Virus record (IMG/VR): IMGVR_UViG_3300010158_000183
Span: 1 to 35,512 of that record
DNA length: 35,512 nt
Reading direction: 5' to 3' (one strand)
Source of the DNA: a virus
Every line of letters begins with the position of its first letter. Within the stretch, counting starts at the first letter, position 1. Both the position numbers and the translations under genes were made by a program. The notes beneath the pieces were generated by a model. That model searched no databases. It saw only the letters and a list, made by a program, of their open reading frames with translations, and was not told the origin of the DNA. This document shows, in pieces, positions 1-10,000 of this stretch.

Positions 1-599
1 CATCCTTCATTGTACAGTAAGGAAACATATAACTTTTTGTCAAGCTGTTTCTCCATTACTGTCTTTGCTTCTTTGATTTCTTTTAAAGTTTTTTCATCTC
101 GCATTAGTTCTCTATCTAAATTTATGTAATCAAACCCTGCTTGAAATAACGAAGCTACTTGTGCAGGAGTTTGCACACGGTTTAAAATTGTATTCTTTAC
201 AAATAAATCAGGAAACTCTTTCTTTAAACCGAACGCCAACCAAGCGGTATTTGGTATGGTAACAATGTCTACTCCGTTATCATACAGTGATTTAAAATGT
301 TTTACAAATGTTTTATAGTTCTCGTAAGAAGGGCTGAGTGTAATGTCATTAAATGTTGCACTTAAGGGAATACGAAATTGTTGACTGATTACCAGTGCGT
401 TGTTAATAACTATAGAACGTTCTTCCGGTACAATGATACCCCCCATGGCATCGCTGTCAAAAGGAGGAATACGACTGGTAAAATATAAATCGCTAATTAA
501 ATCTCCGCACTCTGCTAAAAAAGGAAAAACGTCTTTTTCAATTTCAGTGGGATTTAAACCCGGCCACAATGGGAGAGAAAACTGTATGTCTGACAGCAT
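1..599 (-). CDS. U32-peptidase-like TIM-barrel protein (3' end cut off by the window)
   Basis: An open minus-strand frame of 199 codons starts at the ATG at 597-599, one base after the stop of the upstream gene, and runs off the left edge without a stop. A weak GAGA-type ribosome site precedes the ATG. Residues 108-180 read like the middle of peptidase U32/PrtC-family barrels: a beta strand DNGVDIVTIPNTAWL, then an FPDL helix end, then GFDYINLDRELMRDEKTL, which resembles the family's G-x-D-x-V-x-L-x-R-E-L strand-helix step. The last readable residues are LYNEG followed by a TG-initiated codon, compatible with the NEGC start of the Cys-rich site in some U32 proteins. Known U32 members act as proteases or as iron-sulfur hydroxylation/RNA-modification partners; the substrate here is unknown. 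The family call is an inference from motif memory. Its place beside fibre genes hints at a virion or host-surface related role, but that is speculative. Confidence 0.45.
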   Translation of the reverse strand, partial: MLSDIQFSLPLWPGLNPTEIEKDVFPFLAECGDLISDLYFTSRIPPFDSDAMGGIIVPEERSIVINNALVISQQFRIPLSATFNDITLSPSYENYKTFVKHFKSLYDNGVDIVTIPNTAWLAFGLKKEFPDLFVKNTILNRVQTPAQVASLFQAGFDYINLDRELMRDEKTLKEIKEAKTVMEKQLDKKLYVSLLYNEG

Positions 600-600
600 A

Positions 601-1236
601 TTAATCTCGCTGAACTAACAGTGTATCTCTAGTTGTTTCCAATAATGCCGATAATGTTTCTTGTTGACCTATTGCTTGAGCAAATATTAGTTTTTGCTGA
701 TCAACGGGTAAACAACTAATCGATTCGCTAAGTCCTTTGGTGATAGTTCCAAAATTTACAAGATCAGCGAACACACTTCTCGCTAATTTTTCGGTCCAAA
801 AATCACTTTCTTGTTGATAGTAAAAATTATTGTCGCTTAATTTTTCAATCGCATTATCGATGCCGCCGAAGTCATTATCGATAATTTCATTAACAATCTT
901 TAAAAAAAATTCAGATTCTTTGGTTACCTGGGTTCGATGCAACTGCATTCGATTAATGTTTAATTCAAACTTTTTTATATCAACGGCTTTTAATTTTTTT
1001 TCTAAACCGGTTAGCGATTCTAATTCTAATTCTGCTATTTGTTTTTTTATTTCAAGTTCCTCTAGATCTAATGCACTATTTGCCAATGTTTCTATTCTAG
1101 ATTTTCCTTCGATAAATGCTTGTCTTAATTTTCTAAATGGTGTTATGCTGTCGTTTACAACAAATTTTTCCATTTGGAATACGCTCATACCGTTAACAAT
1201 GAGCGGGTCTAGCTTCGAAAATATTTCAATATTCAT
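601..1236 (-). CDS. Coiled-coil protein of unknown function (211 aa)
   Basis: I do not recognise this family. The start at 1236 is supported by an AAGG element about 7 bases upstream, and the gene lies 15 bp after the preceding gene and 1 bp before the next, so it belongs to the fibre-cluster operon. Residues about 40-100 are rich in Glu, Lys, Leu and Ile with heptad-like spacing (LEELEIKKQIAELELESL), predicting a coiled coil. The C-terminal half (residues 120-211) is helical and acidic and ends in an Ala/Leu/Thr-rich helix. There is no signal peptide or membrane segment. A fibre-assembly chaperone or a minor trimeric virion protein would fit the context, but nothing in the sequence proves either. 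Confidence 0.7.
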   Translation of the reverse strand: MNIEIFSKLDPLIVNGMSVFQMEKFVVNDSITPFRKLRQAFIEGKSRIETLANSALDLEELEIKKQIAELELESLTGLEKKLKAVDIKKFELNINRMQLHRTQVTKESEFFLKIVNEIIDNDFGGIDNAIEKLSDNNFYYQQESDFWTEKLARSVFADLVNFGTITKGLSESISCLPVDQQKLIFAQAIGQQETLSALLETTRDTLLVQRD

Positions 1237-1251
1237 TTATATACCTTTATA

Positions 1252-1722
1252 TTAAAGATCGTAATACAAATTATCTGCGATATATTTTTTTAATAACATA
1301 TCGTCATTTAAACTTTTTATATCCAAAACTATCTGTTGTACAACAGAGTCATCAAGATTTTTCATTCTTTTCTTATCAGGTATCCATACGTTTAACGCAA
1401 GCCATTTTATTAAACTGATACGGAAATTCATCTGATCTTCAGTATATATTATAACACGCCTGCGCTTGCTGTCAAGCTCATTACTTAAATTAATTTCTTT
1501 ATTTGTTAAGCCTAAAACTTTTTTTCCATTAGGAAATATATGATATTCTAAATTATTATGGTATTCTGTTGGAAATTCTACTACAAAATCTCCATTAGGC
1601 TCAACTGGACATTCTGCAATATAAAAACTATTTTCTATAGCATCTATTACAAGAAACCCATCTGGCTGGGATACATCGTGGTCGAATATTCCAGAACTAT
1701 TTTTTAGTATCCATTGTTTCAT
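1252..1722 (-). CDS. Small protein of unknown function, possible fibre accessory factor (156 aa)
   Basis: The ATG at 1722 is preceded by a strong AGGGA ribosome site, and the gene starts one base after the stop of the 344-residue adhesin-like gene. Residues 1-75 look beta-rich (SFYIAECPVEPNGDFVVEF). Residues 95-156 are helical with two Trp residues (IKWLALNVWIPDKKRM). No catalytic motif, signal or membrane segment is visible. Many phages place a small fibre-assembly chaperone directly after the distal fibre gene, and this gene has that position; the role is positional inference only. Confidence 0.7.
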   Translation of the reverse strand: MKQWILKNSSGIFDHDVSQPDGFLVIDAIENSFYIAECPVEPNGDFVVEFPTEYHNNLEYHIFPNGKKVLGLTNKEINLSNELDSKRRRVIIYTEDQMNFRISLIKWLALNVWIPDKKRMKNLDDSVVQQIVLDIKSLNDDMLLKKYIADNLYYDL

Positions 1723-1723
1723 A

Positions 1724-2758
1724 TTAAAATCCCTGCATCATTTGTCCAGAACTTTGTGGAATAACCAAATCGTTCATTACAGTATGTACATCGGTCGCTA
1801 GAGTTAATCTTTCACATAGTGCATGCTGTACGTGAGTAGGGGCACCGTCAGTACCAACCCCCATATATCTTCCACTGGTGTCTGGATATCCTGCCATCAT
1901 AAATCCAAAATTAGAATTATTTAAACTATGGCTTTCACCGAAATTATACACATAAGAACTAGCCAGTGCGTATGATGTTAAAGAAGCACCTGAAAGATTA
2001 GCCCGGACATTACTGTATCCAACATAGTATCCATGATCGTTGCTAACGCTCATACCACAGGCTACCTGCTCCATTGAATAAAATCCGCCTTGACTAGTGA
2101 CTGAATAAGTGCTATAGTTTAATGCAACTAAATTAGTAACAGGATTAGTAGCATAGCCATTAACAAGAAATGCCGCATATTGATTATTAAGTGCTTGCCT
2201 ACTTGTAGAAACCGGGTCTGAACCTAAAGGTCCTCGATCTATAGGAGTATCGGTGGACAAATTAATCTGTATGTAATCAGTAATGCCGTGGCCAATATCT
2301 TGTGGAGTGGTATTAGAACTAAAAATCCATGCTTGTGAATAAACGTTGAGATCTACCGCGGTGGAATTGTTTGATACAAGCGTATTAAATGAACTAGCCG
2401 CAGTTGTTGTAAAATAACTAAATTTTTGAAATCGATACGTGTTATCGACTGAAAAATATCCAGCAGTATTTCCACTAATACCTGCAAAATATCTTCTATT
2501 AAAACCTGTGTCGTAAATTAATCTGCCTATCTGTGTTATAGAATTAAATGCCTGGATATGACTCCATGCATATTCTGCTCCTCGAACAACCCCGTCTGGC
2601 GGATAAGTAGGTCCTGCTGGATTTCCTGAATTTCTGTTTCCGGGAATAGTTCCAGTATAATATCCACCTTGTAAATATCCTATCGATCTTTCGATAATTC
2701 CTAAAGCATTAAATCCCGGAGCACATCTTCTATCACTAATTGTTCTAATTAATCCCAT
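1724..2758 (-). CDS. Putative tail-fibre/adhesin protein with repeated beta units (344 aa)
   Basis: The start at 2758 has a clear AAGGAA ribosome site 5 bases upstream. The protein is rich in Ser, Thr, Asn, Gly and Tyr and poor in charged residues, as in distal fibre or receptor-binding proteins. From about residue 85 to 315, roughly five loosely similar units of 40-60 residues recur. Each has a hydrophobic aromatic strand (RRYFAGISG, SQAWIFSSN, YAAFLVNGY, HGYYVGYSN, FGFMMAGYP) followed by a Thr/Ser-rich strand ending near Tyr. This recalls kelch-like propeller blades seen in other marine phage fibres, but the blade count is uncertain. It follows the collagen-like fibre gene after 9 bp. A receptor-binding role is inferred from composition, repeats and position. 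Confidence 0.6.
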   Translation of the reverse strand: MGLIRTISDRRCAPGFNALGIIERSIGYLQGGYYTGTIPGNRNSGNPAGPTYPPDGVVRGAEYAWSHIQAFNSITQIGRLIYDTGFNRRYFAGISGNTAGYFSVDNTYRFQKFSYFTTTAASSFNTLVSNNSTAVDLNVYSQAWIFSSNTTPQDIGHGITDYIQINLSTDTPIDRGPLGSDPVSTSRQALNNQYAAFLVNGYATNPVTNLVALNYSTYSVTSQGGFYSMEQVACGMSVSNDHGYYVGYSNVRANLSGASLTSYALASSYVYNFGESHSLNNSNFGFMMAGYPDTSGRYMGVGTDGAPTHVQHALCERLTLATDVHTVMNDLVIPQSSGQMMQGF

Positions 2759-2767
2759 AATTGTTCC

Positions 2768-4534
2768 TTAAGAAAAAGACGTTCCTTTAAATGTAAACAC
2801 AAAGTCTGAGAATGTAGCGTCTACAGAATTAACTGTATTATCTATTTGGATAGCAAGTTCGTCAGCTATGTTAAAAGTTACTGAACTTGGAGAGCTAAAT
2901 GTTCCATTATATGAGCCTGATGCAAAAGTAATTATGCCAAACGGTGCATTATTTTTTAATATTCTAAATAAAACTGTGCCAGTTGGGGGGACTTTACACT
3001 GAGCTAAACTTCCTGCAAAATTTGCATCAAATGTAAAGATTCTTACAGCTAACATTCTCATAACAACTTCGTTAGCAAGTGGTTGGCCATTAATAAAATT
3101 AGATATGTCGTACGTTGACGGGCCAGAAGGCCCTTGTGGGCCTTGAACTCCCTGAACTCCTTGTGGGCCTTGAACTCCCTGAACTCCTTGTGGGCCTTGA
3201 ACTCCCTGAACTCCTTGTGGGCCGGGGGTAGGAGGATTGTTGTCAACCCAAATATTATTATAATATATGTAAGTTCTTCCAGTAATACTATTATACCATA
3301 AACTTCCTGTGTTAACAACAGAAGGCGCAGTATCACTGATATAGGTGTCAGGCCCTTGAGGACCTTGAGGACCTTGAGGACCTTGAGGTCCTTGGGCGCC
3401 ATCAACTCCAATTCTTCCGTCAACACCCGATGGGCCTTGAACTCCTTGCGGGCCTTGAACCCCCTGTGGCCCTCGAACTCCTTGTGGGCCTTGAACCCCT
3501 TGTGGGCCTTGGGGACCTAGCACCTTGACATTAGTATTACGAAATCCGCCAACTAGACCTGTTCCGTCGTATATCCATAAAAGTCCGGTATCGATAGCCA
3601 CCCAACCATCACCAATCATTGGATGCGGGTCAATATTGTTAAAATATTCTATTGTTCCAGAAGGAATTTGACTAATAATATTAAAGGGAACTCCGTCTAA
3701 CCCACGAGGGCCTTGCGGCCCTCGTGAACCGATAATACCGCTAGGGCCTCTCGGACCAGACGGGCCAGTCGGCCCTTGAGAACCGGCTATTCCCTGGGGT
3801 CCTAATGCACCGGTCGGCCCAGATGGTCCAGTCGGTCCTGTTGATCCCTGAGAACCTTGCGGTCCCGAAGGGCCTATATCTAAAATACCGTTACGATAAA
3901 GAGAGCCTGTATAACTAATATCTCCATAAATATTCAATCCTTGCACCACGGTGGAGGTAGTAACGGTTGATAAAGATTGGAATTGAAACGTTTGATAAGT
4001 AGATGAATCTATAGTAAATGCCGAGTTTGATATTAGCCCAAGCGTAACATTATGATTTTTTATAAAAGCTAAATTTTTAGTTTGTTCATTTCCCGGAATA
4101 TCTTTAATAATAAGATTAGATAATTTCCATCCTGTACGAGAGTTCTCTTCTGCGGTAGGACCAATTATATTATATCCGTTATCTAATTTAATTTTTAATT
4201 GATTCGTAGTGATATCAAACCATAGATCCCCAATTAATTGATTATTATCAGGGCTCGAGGATACCGTAGCACCGCCAATGGGGGTCCACGTATCCTTATA
4301 TATTTTTAATCTTTCGGTTTTATTATCGTACCATAATTGTCCGGGTAACGGACTTCTTGGATTAGAATCTCCTGCCGAATTTGATAACAATCTTATAAAG
4401 TTATTGTTAAAATATTCACCGTAAGAATTTACGTCTCTTCCCACTAAGGTAAGTGAGGTTGTATTTTGATCAACAGTACCGTTTGCTAATAAAACTAGCG
4501 TGGTGCCGTCAGGGTTTAAAATATTATATGACAT
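2768..4534 (-). CDS. Collagen-like tail fibre protein (588 aa)
   Basis: Residues 1-130 form an N-terminal domain shared with the next fibre upstream ([33 protein letters not shown]), probably the baseplate-proximal attachment part. Three Gly-X-Y collagen-like blocks follow at about residues 220-282, 339-396 and 436-473, rich in GPQGVQGPQ. Short G-x-LW-x-D/N units with a tyrosine-rich strand interrupt them ([24 protein letters not shown]). Residues about 490-588 form a beta-rich C-terminal head ([14 protein letters not shown] through [10 protein letters not shown]), a type of domain often found at phage fibre tips. Collagen-like Gly-X-Y repeats in phages form trimeric rods. The protein is taken to be a trimeric fibre that presents a C-terminal receptor-binding head. 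The gene starts one base after the stop of the upstream fibre gene. Confidence 0.85.
   Translation of the reverse strand: MSYNILNPDGTTLVLLANGTVDQNTTSLTLVGRDVNSYGEYFNNNFIRLLSNSAGDSNPRSPLPGQLWYDNKTERLKIYKDTWTPIGGATVSSSPDNNQLIGDLWFDITTNQLKIKLDNGYNIIGPTAEENSRTGWKLSNLIIKDIPGNEQTKNLAFIKNHNVTLGLISNSAFTIDSSTYQTFQFQSLSTVTTSTVVQGLNIYGDISYTGSLYRNGILDIGPSGPQGSQGSTGPTGPSGPTGALGPQGIAGSQGPTGPSGPRGPSGIIGSRGPQGPRGLDGVPFNIISQIPSGTIEYFNNIDPHPMIGDGWVAIDTGLLWIYDGTGLVGGFRNTNVKVLGPQGPQGVQGPQGVRGPQGVQGPQGVQGPSGVDGRIGVDGAQGPQGPQGPQGPQGPDTYISDTAPSVVNTGSLWYNSITGRTYIYYNNIWVDNNPPTPGPQGVQGVQGPQGVQGVQGPQGVQGVQGPQGPSGPSTYDISNFINGQPLANEVVMRMLAVRIFTFDANFAGSLAQCKVPPTGTVLFRILKNNAPFGIITFASGSYNGTFSSPSSVTFNIADELAIQIDNTVNSVDATFSDFVFTFKGTSFS
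3132..3221 (-). repeat. 27-bp tandem repeat in the collagen-like fibre gene
   Basis: Three identical 27-bp units (3132-3158, 3159-3185, 3186-3212) plus the first 9 bp of a fourth encode the nine-residue unit GVQGVQGPQ three times. Perfect identity at the DNA level, including third positions, points to recent slippage or recombination, so copy number may vary between related phages. Confidence 0.92.
3354..3396 (-). repeat. 9-bp tandem repeat encoding GPQ units
   Basis: Three exact CCTTGAGGA units are followed by two diverging units (CCTTGAGGT, CCTTGGG). They encode GPQ triplets in the second collagen-like block of the fibre. Like the 27-bp array nearby, the units are multiples of three, so expansion or contraction keeps the reading frame. 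Confidence 0.88.
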
Positions 4535-4535
4535 A

Positions 4536-6311
4536 TCAGGTTTTTATAATGTAATTAATCAAAATCCCCTCTGCCGCCGTTGAATGTCTCATATCGGGAA
4601 GTAAAAAAGAATTACCAGATCCTCCAAATTTATGTAGTATTACAGTAGATAAATTTTGATAATCGGCAGCCAATACTGATCTTCCGTCGCATAATAGCCA
4701 ACCAGGCGGAGGAGTATCACCACCGTAAGGCATTATCATTCCCGGTAAAAAGATATTGTTTGCTATTTGAAATAATTCTAAAGGATTCGTGGTATCGTAT
4801 GCTAATAGATTTGTAGTTGTGGTATTATTATCTGTTTTTGATTTGAGGTTTCCTATAGCAGATCCAGATAATCGAGTACTGATATTCTTTCCTAAATTTA
4901 AACCTTCCAGATCCCTTAGAGATCCGTCACCGTTAAATTTAAATTCATCTGATGTTACTGCACCCACAAGCTGAACATGGGTATAATTTGATAATTTAGT
5001 TGCGGCAGTTGCGCTACCTGTTAAATTTCCATATAGATTTGCAGTCGGTGTTCCTAACTTTTCGGCATAAACAGCTCTAAATCTAGATGTCGAACTACCG
5101 ATATCAAACCTATTATCCCGAGAAATGTTAGCTGTACCTGGTAATATATCTGTAGAATACAGCTTTCCGGTTATCTGTACATCGCTAGTAGTGTAAATTT
5201 TTCCTTGATTAGTAATATTACCTGTAATATTTAAATTTCCGCCTGCAGAAATATCATTCGTAGCAGTTAGAGAAGTTACAGTTTGATTACCGGACACAAA
5301 TACATTATTTGTTATCTGCGTTTGATTAGATCCTACGGAAATTACATCAGATCCGTCGATGTTTAAAACAATTTTTCCGGCCGATGCACTATTGGAAATT
5401 TTTATATTATTTTGTAAAAATACCATCTGTGCTGTTTCTGAATTGTCAATAGATGAAAAAATTAATCCGCCCGCTGGGCCATTTCTTAAATTAATTTTTC
5501 CAGTAACCACTTGACCGGTTCGACTCGAATCTTCTTTCCTTAAAAAATTTCCCGCGGCAATAATAGTCTTACCTTGAAATTGGGTGTTATCGGTACTAGA
5601 GATATCTAAATTTTGAGCTACCAAAGATACTCCGTTTATAATAGCACCCAAGGTTAAATTAATTCCTTTGGTAATAGGATTGATTCCAAATCCGCTAATA
5701 GCTTTTTTAGGAGTGAAAGAATCATTAGAAATAATAGCTACAACTTTTCCATCTACGTAATTTTCAATCACTAAGTGATCAGCTGGAGGTATATGATTAT
5801 CAGTTTCGGTCGTTGGGAAACTGCCTGTTGTTGTAAGTGTGGCTACTATGTTACCGTTTTGATCAACTGACAGATTAGTCGCAGACGGACCAATTAATAT
5901 CCATTCATTTTGACTAAAAACTTTAATTTGATTAGCTTTAGTATCTACCCAAAGATCTCCGTTCTTTAAACCAGAAATGTTTGAGGTTTTAGGATCAGTC
6001 GGCTGCTGATAAATTCCATTAGCATTAGGCCAGCTAACTGAACTAGCAGTGCCGTCCATAATTTTTAATACTTTATTATTTAAATCGCTAGTATCGTACC
6101 AGAGCTGCCCCTCAATTGGATTTTGTGGAGGGGTAGGACTAGCAAAATTTTCTAATAGATGAATAAAACTTTCAGCAAACTTTTGACCATAGTTAGGATA
6201 TCCTTTTCCAACCAACGATAAGCTGGTATCAACTGCATTTATACCCGGAGGAAAATCAGGAATCGTAATTGATTCTTTAGTCGGATCTGAAAAATTTATT
6301 ATCAGTGGCAT
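4536..6311 (-). CDS. Tail fibre protein with C-terminal phage tail-collar domain (591 aa)
   Basis: Residues 1-150 carry the same N-terminal domain as the collagen-like fibre ([33 protein letters not shown]). The middle is a long beta-rich, Asn/Ser/Thr/Ile-rich shaft (about residues 200-500) including [20 protein letters not shown], a pattern common in fibre shafts. The C-terminus (about 520-591) has PGMIMPYGG, then [13 protein letters not shown] and FLLPDMR, which are hallmarks of the phage tail-collar domain found in short tail fibres such as T4 gp12. It probably acts as a short fibre or fibre tip binding the host surface. It starts one base after the upstream 220-residue gene, with a GGAA ribosome site. 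Confidence 0.85.
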   Translation of the reverse strand: MPLIINFSDPTKESITIPDFPPGINAVDTSLSLVGKGYPNYGQKFAESFIHLLENFASPTPPQNPIEGQLWYDTSDLNNKVLKIMDGTASSVSWPNANGIYQQPTDPKTSNISGLKNGDLWVDTKANQIKVFSQNEWILIGPSATNLSVDQNGNIVATLTTTGSFPTTETDNHIPPADHLVIENYVDGKVVAIISNDSFTPKKAISGFGINPITKGINLTLGAIINGVSLVAQNLDISSTDNTQFQGKTIIAAGNFLRKEDSSRTGQVVTGKINLRNGPAGGLIFSSIDNSETAQMVFLQNNIKISNSASAGKIVLNIDGSDVISVGSNQTQITNNVFVSGNQTVTSLTATNDISAGGNLNITGNITNQGKIYTTSDVQITGKLYSTDILPGTANISRDNRFDIGSSTSRFRAVYAEKLGTPTANLYGNLTGSATAATKLSNYTHVQLVGAVTSDEFKFNGDGSLRDLEGLNLGKNISTRLSGSAIGNLKSKTDNNTTTTNLLAYDTTNPLELFQIANNIFLPGMIMPYGGDTPPPGWLLCDGRSVLAADYQNLSTVILHKFGGSGNSFLLPDMRHSTAAEGILINYIIKT

Positions 6312-6312
6312 A

Positions 6313-6975
6313 TTACATTCCGGCAGTTAAACTTTGGATACGCACAGTATATTCTATTTGAATCATCCTGTTTAAAGATTTTTGCACGGGGTGAAAAATA
6401 ACATGGGTTAATAAATCGCCAGTCCCTACACCGTTGGCACTATATGCTTTTAATCCTAATTCGTCAAATATAAAAGAATCATTGGCAGTAGTACTGTTGT
6501 CAAATGCGCTTTGACCTGCTGGTTCTCCAAAATCTAACAAACAATTTACTAATACATCTGCATATGATGTACCTGCTACGTGACGAACTTCCATATAATT
6601 TCTTGAAGGGTCTAAATCAGTAGCCTGTTTAGCATCAATTGCTTTAACATACTGTTGGTTATATAAATCGGCGCTAATACCGACGGTATTAGGAGTTAAG
6701 TAAGTAATAATTCCAGTTTGATCTACTCGTGTTCCTCCGTTACCGAACGCCATGTCTACAATGAATCCAAAGCCTTGATTGCTGATACTCTGCGCCATAG
6801 CTACAGCAAAATTTTCATAATGGATAGCGTTACGCTTGTTAATAAAAACTTCTTTAGTCAAAGGATCAAAAATTTTTATATGCCCTTGTATACTAAAGGC
6901 GCCGCGTTCGTTGGGTTTTGATGGTGGTTTCATGTTAGATTCTTTCGGTAAAAATTGTGTATTTTTGTTGTCCAT
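6313..6975 (-). CDS. Virion structural protein linked to the fibre cluster (220 aa)
   Basis: The body (residues 24-220) begins ERGAFSIQGHIKIFDPLTKEV and ends with a beta-rich segment LNRMIQIEYTVRIQSLTAGM. I remember similar proteins next to fibre genes in marine T4-like phages, but I cannot name a T4 counterpart. No signal, membrane or catalytic motif is seen. The ATG at 6975 has no ribosome site and lies only 5 bases after an ATAAATA box. An alternative ATG at 6933 (Met15) has only a weak GAAAGA upstream. If 6975 is right, translation may be leaderless. It is the first gene of the fibre cluster, separated from the giant gene by 81 bp. Confidence 0.7.
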   Translation of the reverse strand: MDNKNTQFLPKESNMKPPSKPNERGAFSIQGHIKIFDPLTKEVFINKRNAIHYENFAVAMAQSISNQGFGFIVDMAFGNGGTRVDQTGIITYLTPNTVGISADLYNQQYVKAIDAKQATDLDPSRNYMEVRHVAGTSYADVLVNCLLDFGEPAGQSAFDNSTTANDSFIFDELGLKAYSANGVGTGDLLTHVIFHPVQKSLNRMIQIEYTVRIQSLTAGM

Positions 6976-7056
6976 AGTGATATTTATGCTAGATAAAAGT
7001 TATGGTGCTATTCTATATTTATTACTAAATTAGATAGTCTAAAAAAAATACAAAAG
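6976..7056 (-). promoter_or_regulatory. Candidate late promoter region before the fibre cluster
   Basis: This 81-bp gap is the longest within the minus-strand block. On the coding strand it contains AATAAATA (7023 to 7016) and CATAAATA (6988 to 6981), each one base off the T4 late promoter TATAAATA. The first would give a leader of about 35 bases for the gene starting at 6975. The second would put the start of transcription almost on the ATG. Such boxes occur by chance in AT-rich DNA, so this is a positional inference. Confidence 0.45.
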
Positions 7057-10000
7057 CTATCCGTGATTCCCTCCATAGTACCAAATATCAGGCAGTTGAG
7101 CAGACTTTGCCTGTAAAAATCTCGCCTGTAAACTTGTTCCGGTATTTAAATAATTCCAATTTGAATTATATGTAGATTGTTTCTTTATAATCACTACCTT
7201 AACATTTGCCTCTATACCCTCAGATATGTTTAAAGTCAATTGATGCGTTGATGTATTAATACTAAACTCTGGGGGGTGATAGTTCAATCCTCGATAAACG
7301 TAGCCTTTTATTGCATCGGCAGCTAAAGAATTTTCGTATATCCACACTTGGTTCGTTTCGATGATACGGAAAGCGTCCCCTAATTTTGCATCAGACGGTA
7401 GTAAGCTTATAGTAGCCGTTGTCATGATATTTTCCGTAGAAATTAAATTATTATCGTATGATAACGAAGTGTCTTGGACAAATATTCCCGACTTTCTAAG
7501 AGGTCTTCCTCCATAAAATACCATTAATTGATCGACGGCAGGAACATTCATTTCTAATGTTTGAGAATTATTACCGTACCCATTTAATTTGATTGATCCT
7601 TGAACGCTCAATTCATTAGATGCATTAGACGATGTGTCGTACAAAGAAAAACTATTAACACTAATTTTTCTTACAAAATAGGTATTTTTATCAACTAATC
7701 CGTTTATAGGAGTATTTCCATGAGAAGAATATAGTACTGCTTCTCCTGTTAAAAATCCGTGATTGGGTACTGTAATAATTCCATTACCCAAGTTGATTGA
7801 ACTAGTGGAAATTGTTATCACATGATTTCCTAGCACTATTCCATCGTTTAATGTATCAGACTCCGAATGAATTTGATAGGTCGATGTTGTAGAGGTTGTT
7901 AAAAACGACTGTCGCAATACGGTTTCTTGGAAGGGCATGGTTTGATCATTATTTTGATCAGTCACCCGAGTGCCAACTTCGAGGTAAGTGCTTGGACTTG
8001 TACCCAAAGTTCCTCTGCGTAATTGACTTAATACATTACCGTCGATTCTATAGAATTCAATTCTTTCCCCTTCAATTATTATAACGCCGGGTATTTTTTT
8101 AGAAATTATCGGTCTGGTTAAAACTAGCGCATCATCGACAACAATTTCAGTGTCTGTAACTTTTAAGGCCTGTGCTAACTTAGTAGAATTTTGTGCCGAT
8201 AATCTCTTAAATGATGTTCTATTAAAGATATCATTAAACATCCTAAATCCTACGACCCGAGCATTTAATCCTTGATCAGTTATACTAATAACTTCCACTC
8301 TATCGGCATCCGTTAACTGGTATCTTTCACTCAATTGAACAGTAAATCTATCATTTAATACAGTATAGTCGACTGTGTTAATTAAAGGAATTCCATTTAA
8401 AATTATCCATATATAATTGTTGTTTAAAATAGGTCTTGCAGTTTTAAATCTTCCTACACTGTTTCCAGAATAAGTTGTAGTTTCGATCATCATATTGTCA
8501 TGATTAGTATAAGTTATTACATTTAATTCAGCGTCTACATCAAAATTTGACAAAGTTACTTGAGATCCTACAATATCATAATCATAAAACCCTTTAGGAA
8601 ACCATAAAATAGCAACAACATCATCGATTGCTAAAAGTCGATCATTAATAGTTACGGAATTATTATGCGAGTCGACAGTAAAATCAGCATCTTTAAAAAT
8701 TTGTCGACCATTTATATAAACTCGTACCGTATCCGGGTCGTAAGAAACATTAACATCATATATATAAAAATCTATTACATCGCCTGCCTCTAAAGGAACT
8801 GCGGTCGTAGCGTTGAAATATATTTCATTTTTAACATAGTCAATATCTTCTATAATTACACCGGTATTTGACCCGAATAGCTTATTACTTGTTCCTACAA
8901 GTACTCTTCCAATTTGGTAAATTTCTGCGAAATCCTTTACTGATTTTACCTGTATACCATTGGACCCTGCAGGGATTGCAGTAGTTATATTTTGAGTTAT
9001 AGAACTATAGTCTCTATTTTGCGGAAACCTATTTTGCGGATCGATTAGAAATGTAGAAATCCGACGATCAGTGATGTTATAATATGTTACTGGCGGAGGT
9101 AACATAATTTTAAACCCTGTTCCGGTGTTAATTTCGACTATTGCTTGTACTGCCTCTGGAAGAATAACCTTTGGAGGATAAGTCAATGTAGCCGTAGATG
9201 TAAAGCTAGAGGCAGTTATAGTAAACATCTGTTGGTTAATTTCATTAAATAATTTGTAGGTATTTCCAAAGAAAAAAGAATGTATGTTATTATCGCCGTT
9301 AGGTAAATTATAAACTGTAGTAGCGGCTCTATTATTATTCGTGCTAACTGGTCCTAACTCAAAATAACAATAGGAAACCGTTGATGTAGAGTGAAAGCCT
9401 AAAGACCGCTGTTGAATACTTTCTCCGTTTACATACACAATCGCATCTTTTACAGTATTAATATCCGATAAACTTTGTACTTGTCCGATAGGTTCATTAT
9501 TTGTAAATGACTGTGATGCGCTGTCTATTACACCCCTATAGGTGCCAAATGCTTCTCCCCCGATGCTTATTATTCTATAACCGATATTACCGCCACTTGA
9601 TTGCGGAGCAATTATCAAGGTGTTATTAATCCAATCGATAGTAAACTCTGTAGAATCCACGTATTGAGTAAAGTCTGTATTATTACTGTATGTAAAAATT
9701 TTATTTTGATAATATACAGAAATACTTGCCGGATTAGTTGGTTGAATTGATAGTTTTATCGTGGTAATTGCATTGTTATTTAAAGGAGCATAACTCGAAA
9801 TTACGGTAGGAGCACTTCTATCATTTATAGTGTAAACATTCAAAGAAAAACTATCCAAAGTATTTCCGGGGACTAGTTCTTCAGGGGCATGCCCGTAATC
9901 TGGAGTAAAAAATTCGCTACCGTCAATACTAATCCCTTCCGGAGAAATTAAATTAATTTCCTCCGGATTGATTCCAAAAGGATTTGAAATACCGACGTTG

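Noticed and set aside
830-1255. 141-codon plus-strand open frame
   Set aside because: It is antisense to the coiled-coil gene, is Ser/Phe/Asn-rich as expected for a complement shadow, and has no promoter or ribosome site.
3058-3426. 122-codon minus-strand open frame inside the collagen-like fibre gene
   Set aside because: It is an alternate frame through the GPQ repeats (giving KEFREFKAH repeats) with no ribosome site. The collagen frame is clearly the real one.
7033-7062. Possible terminator after the giant gene (GATAG...CTATC with a run of eight T on the minus strand)
   Set aside because: The stem has only 5 bp with a 20-base loop, and the T-run lies inside the loop and not after the stem.
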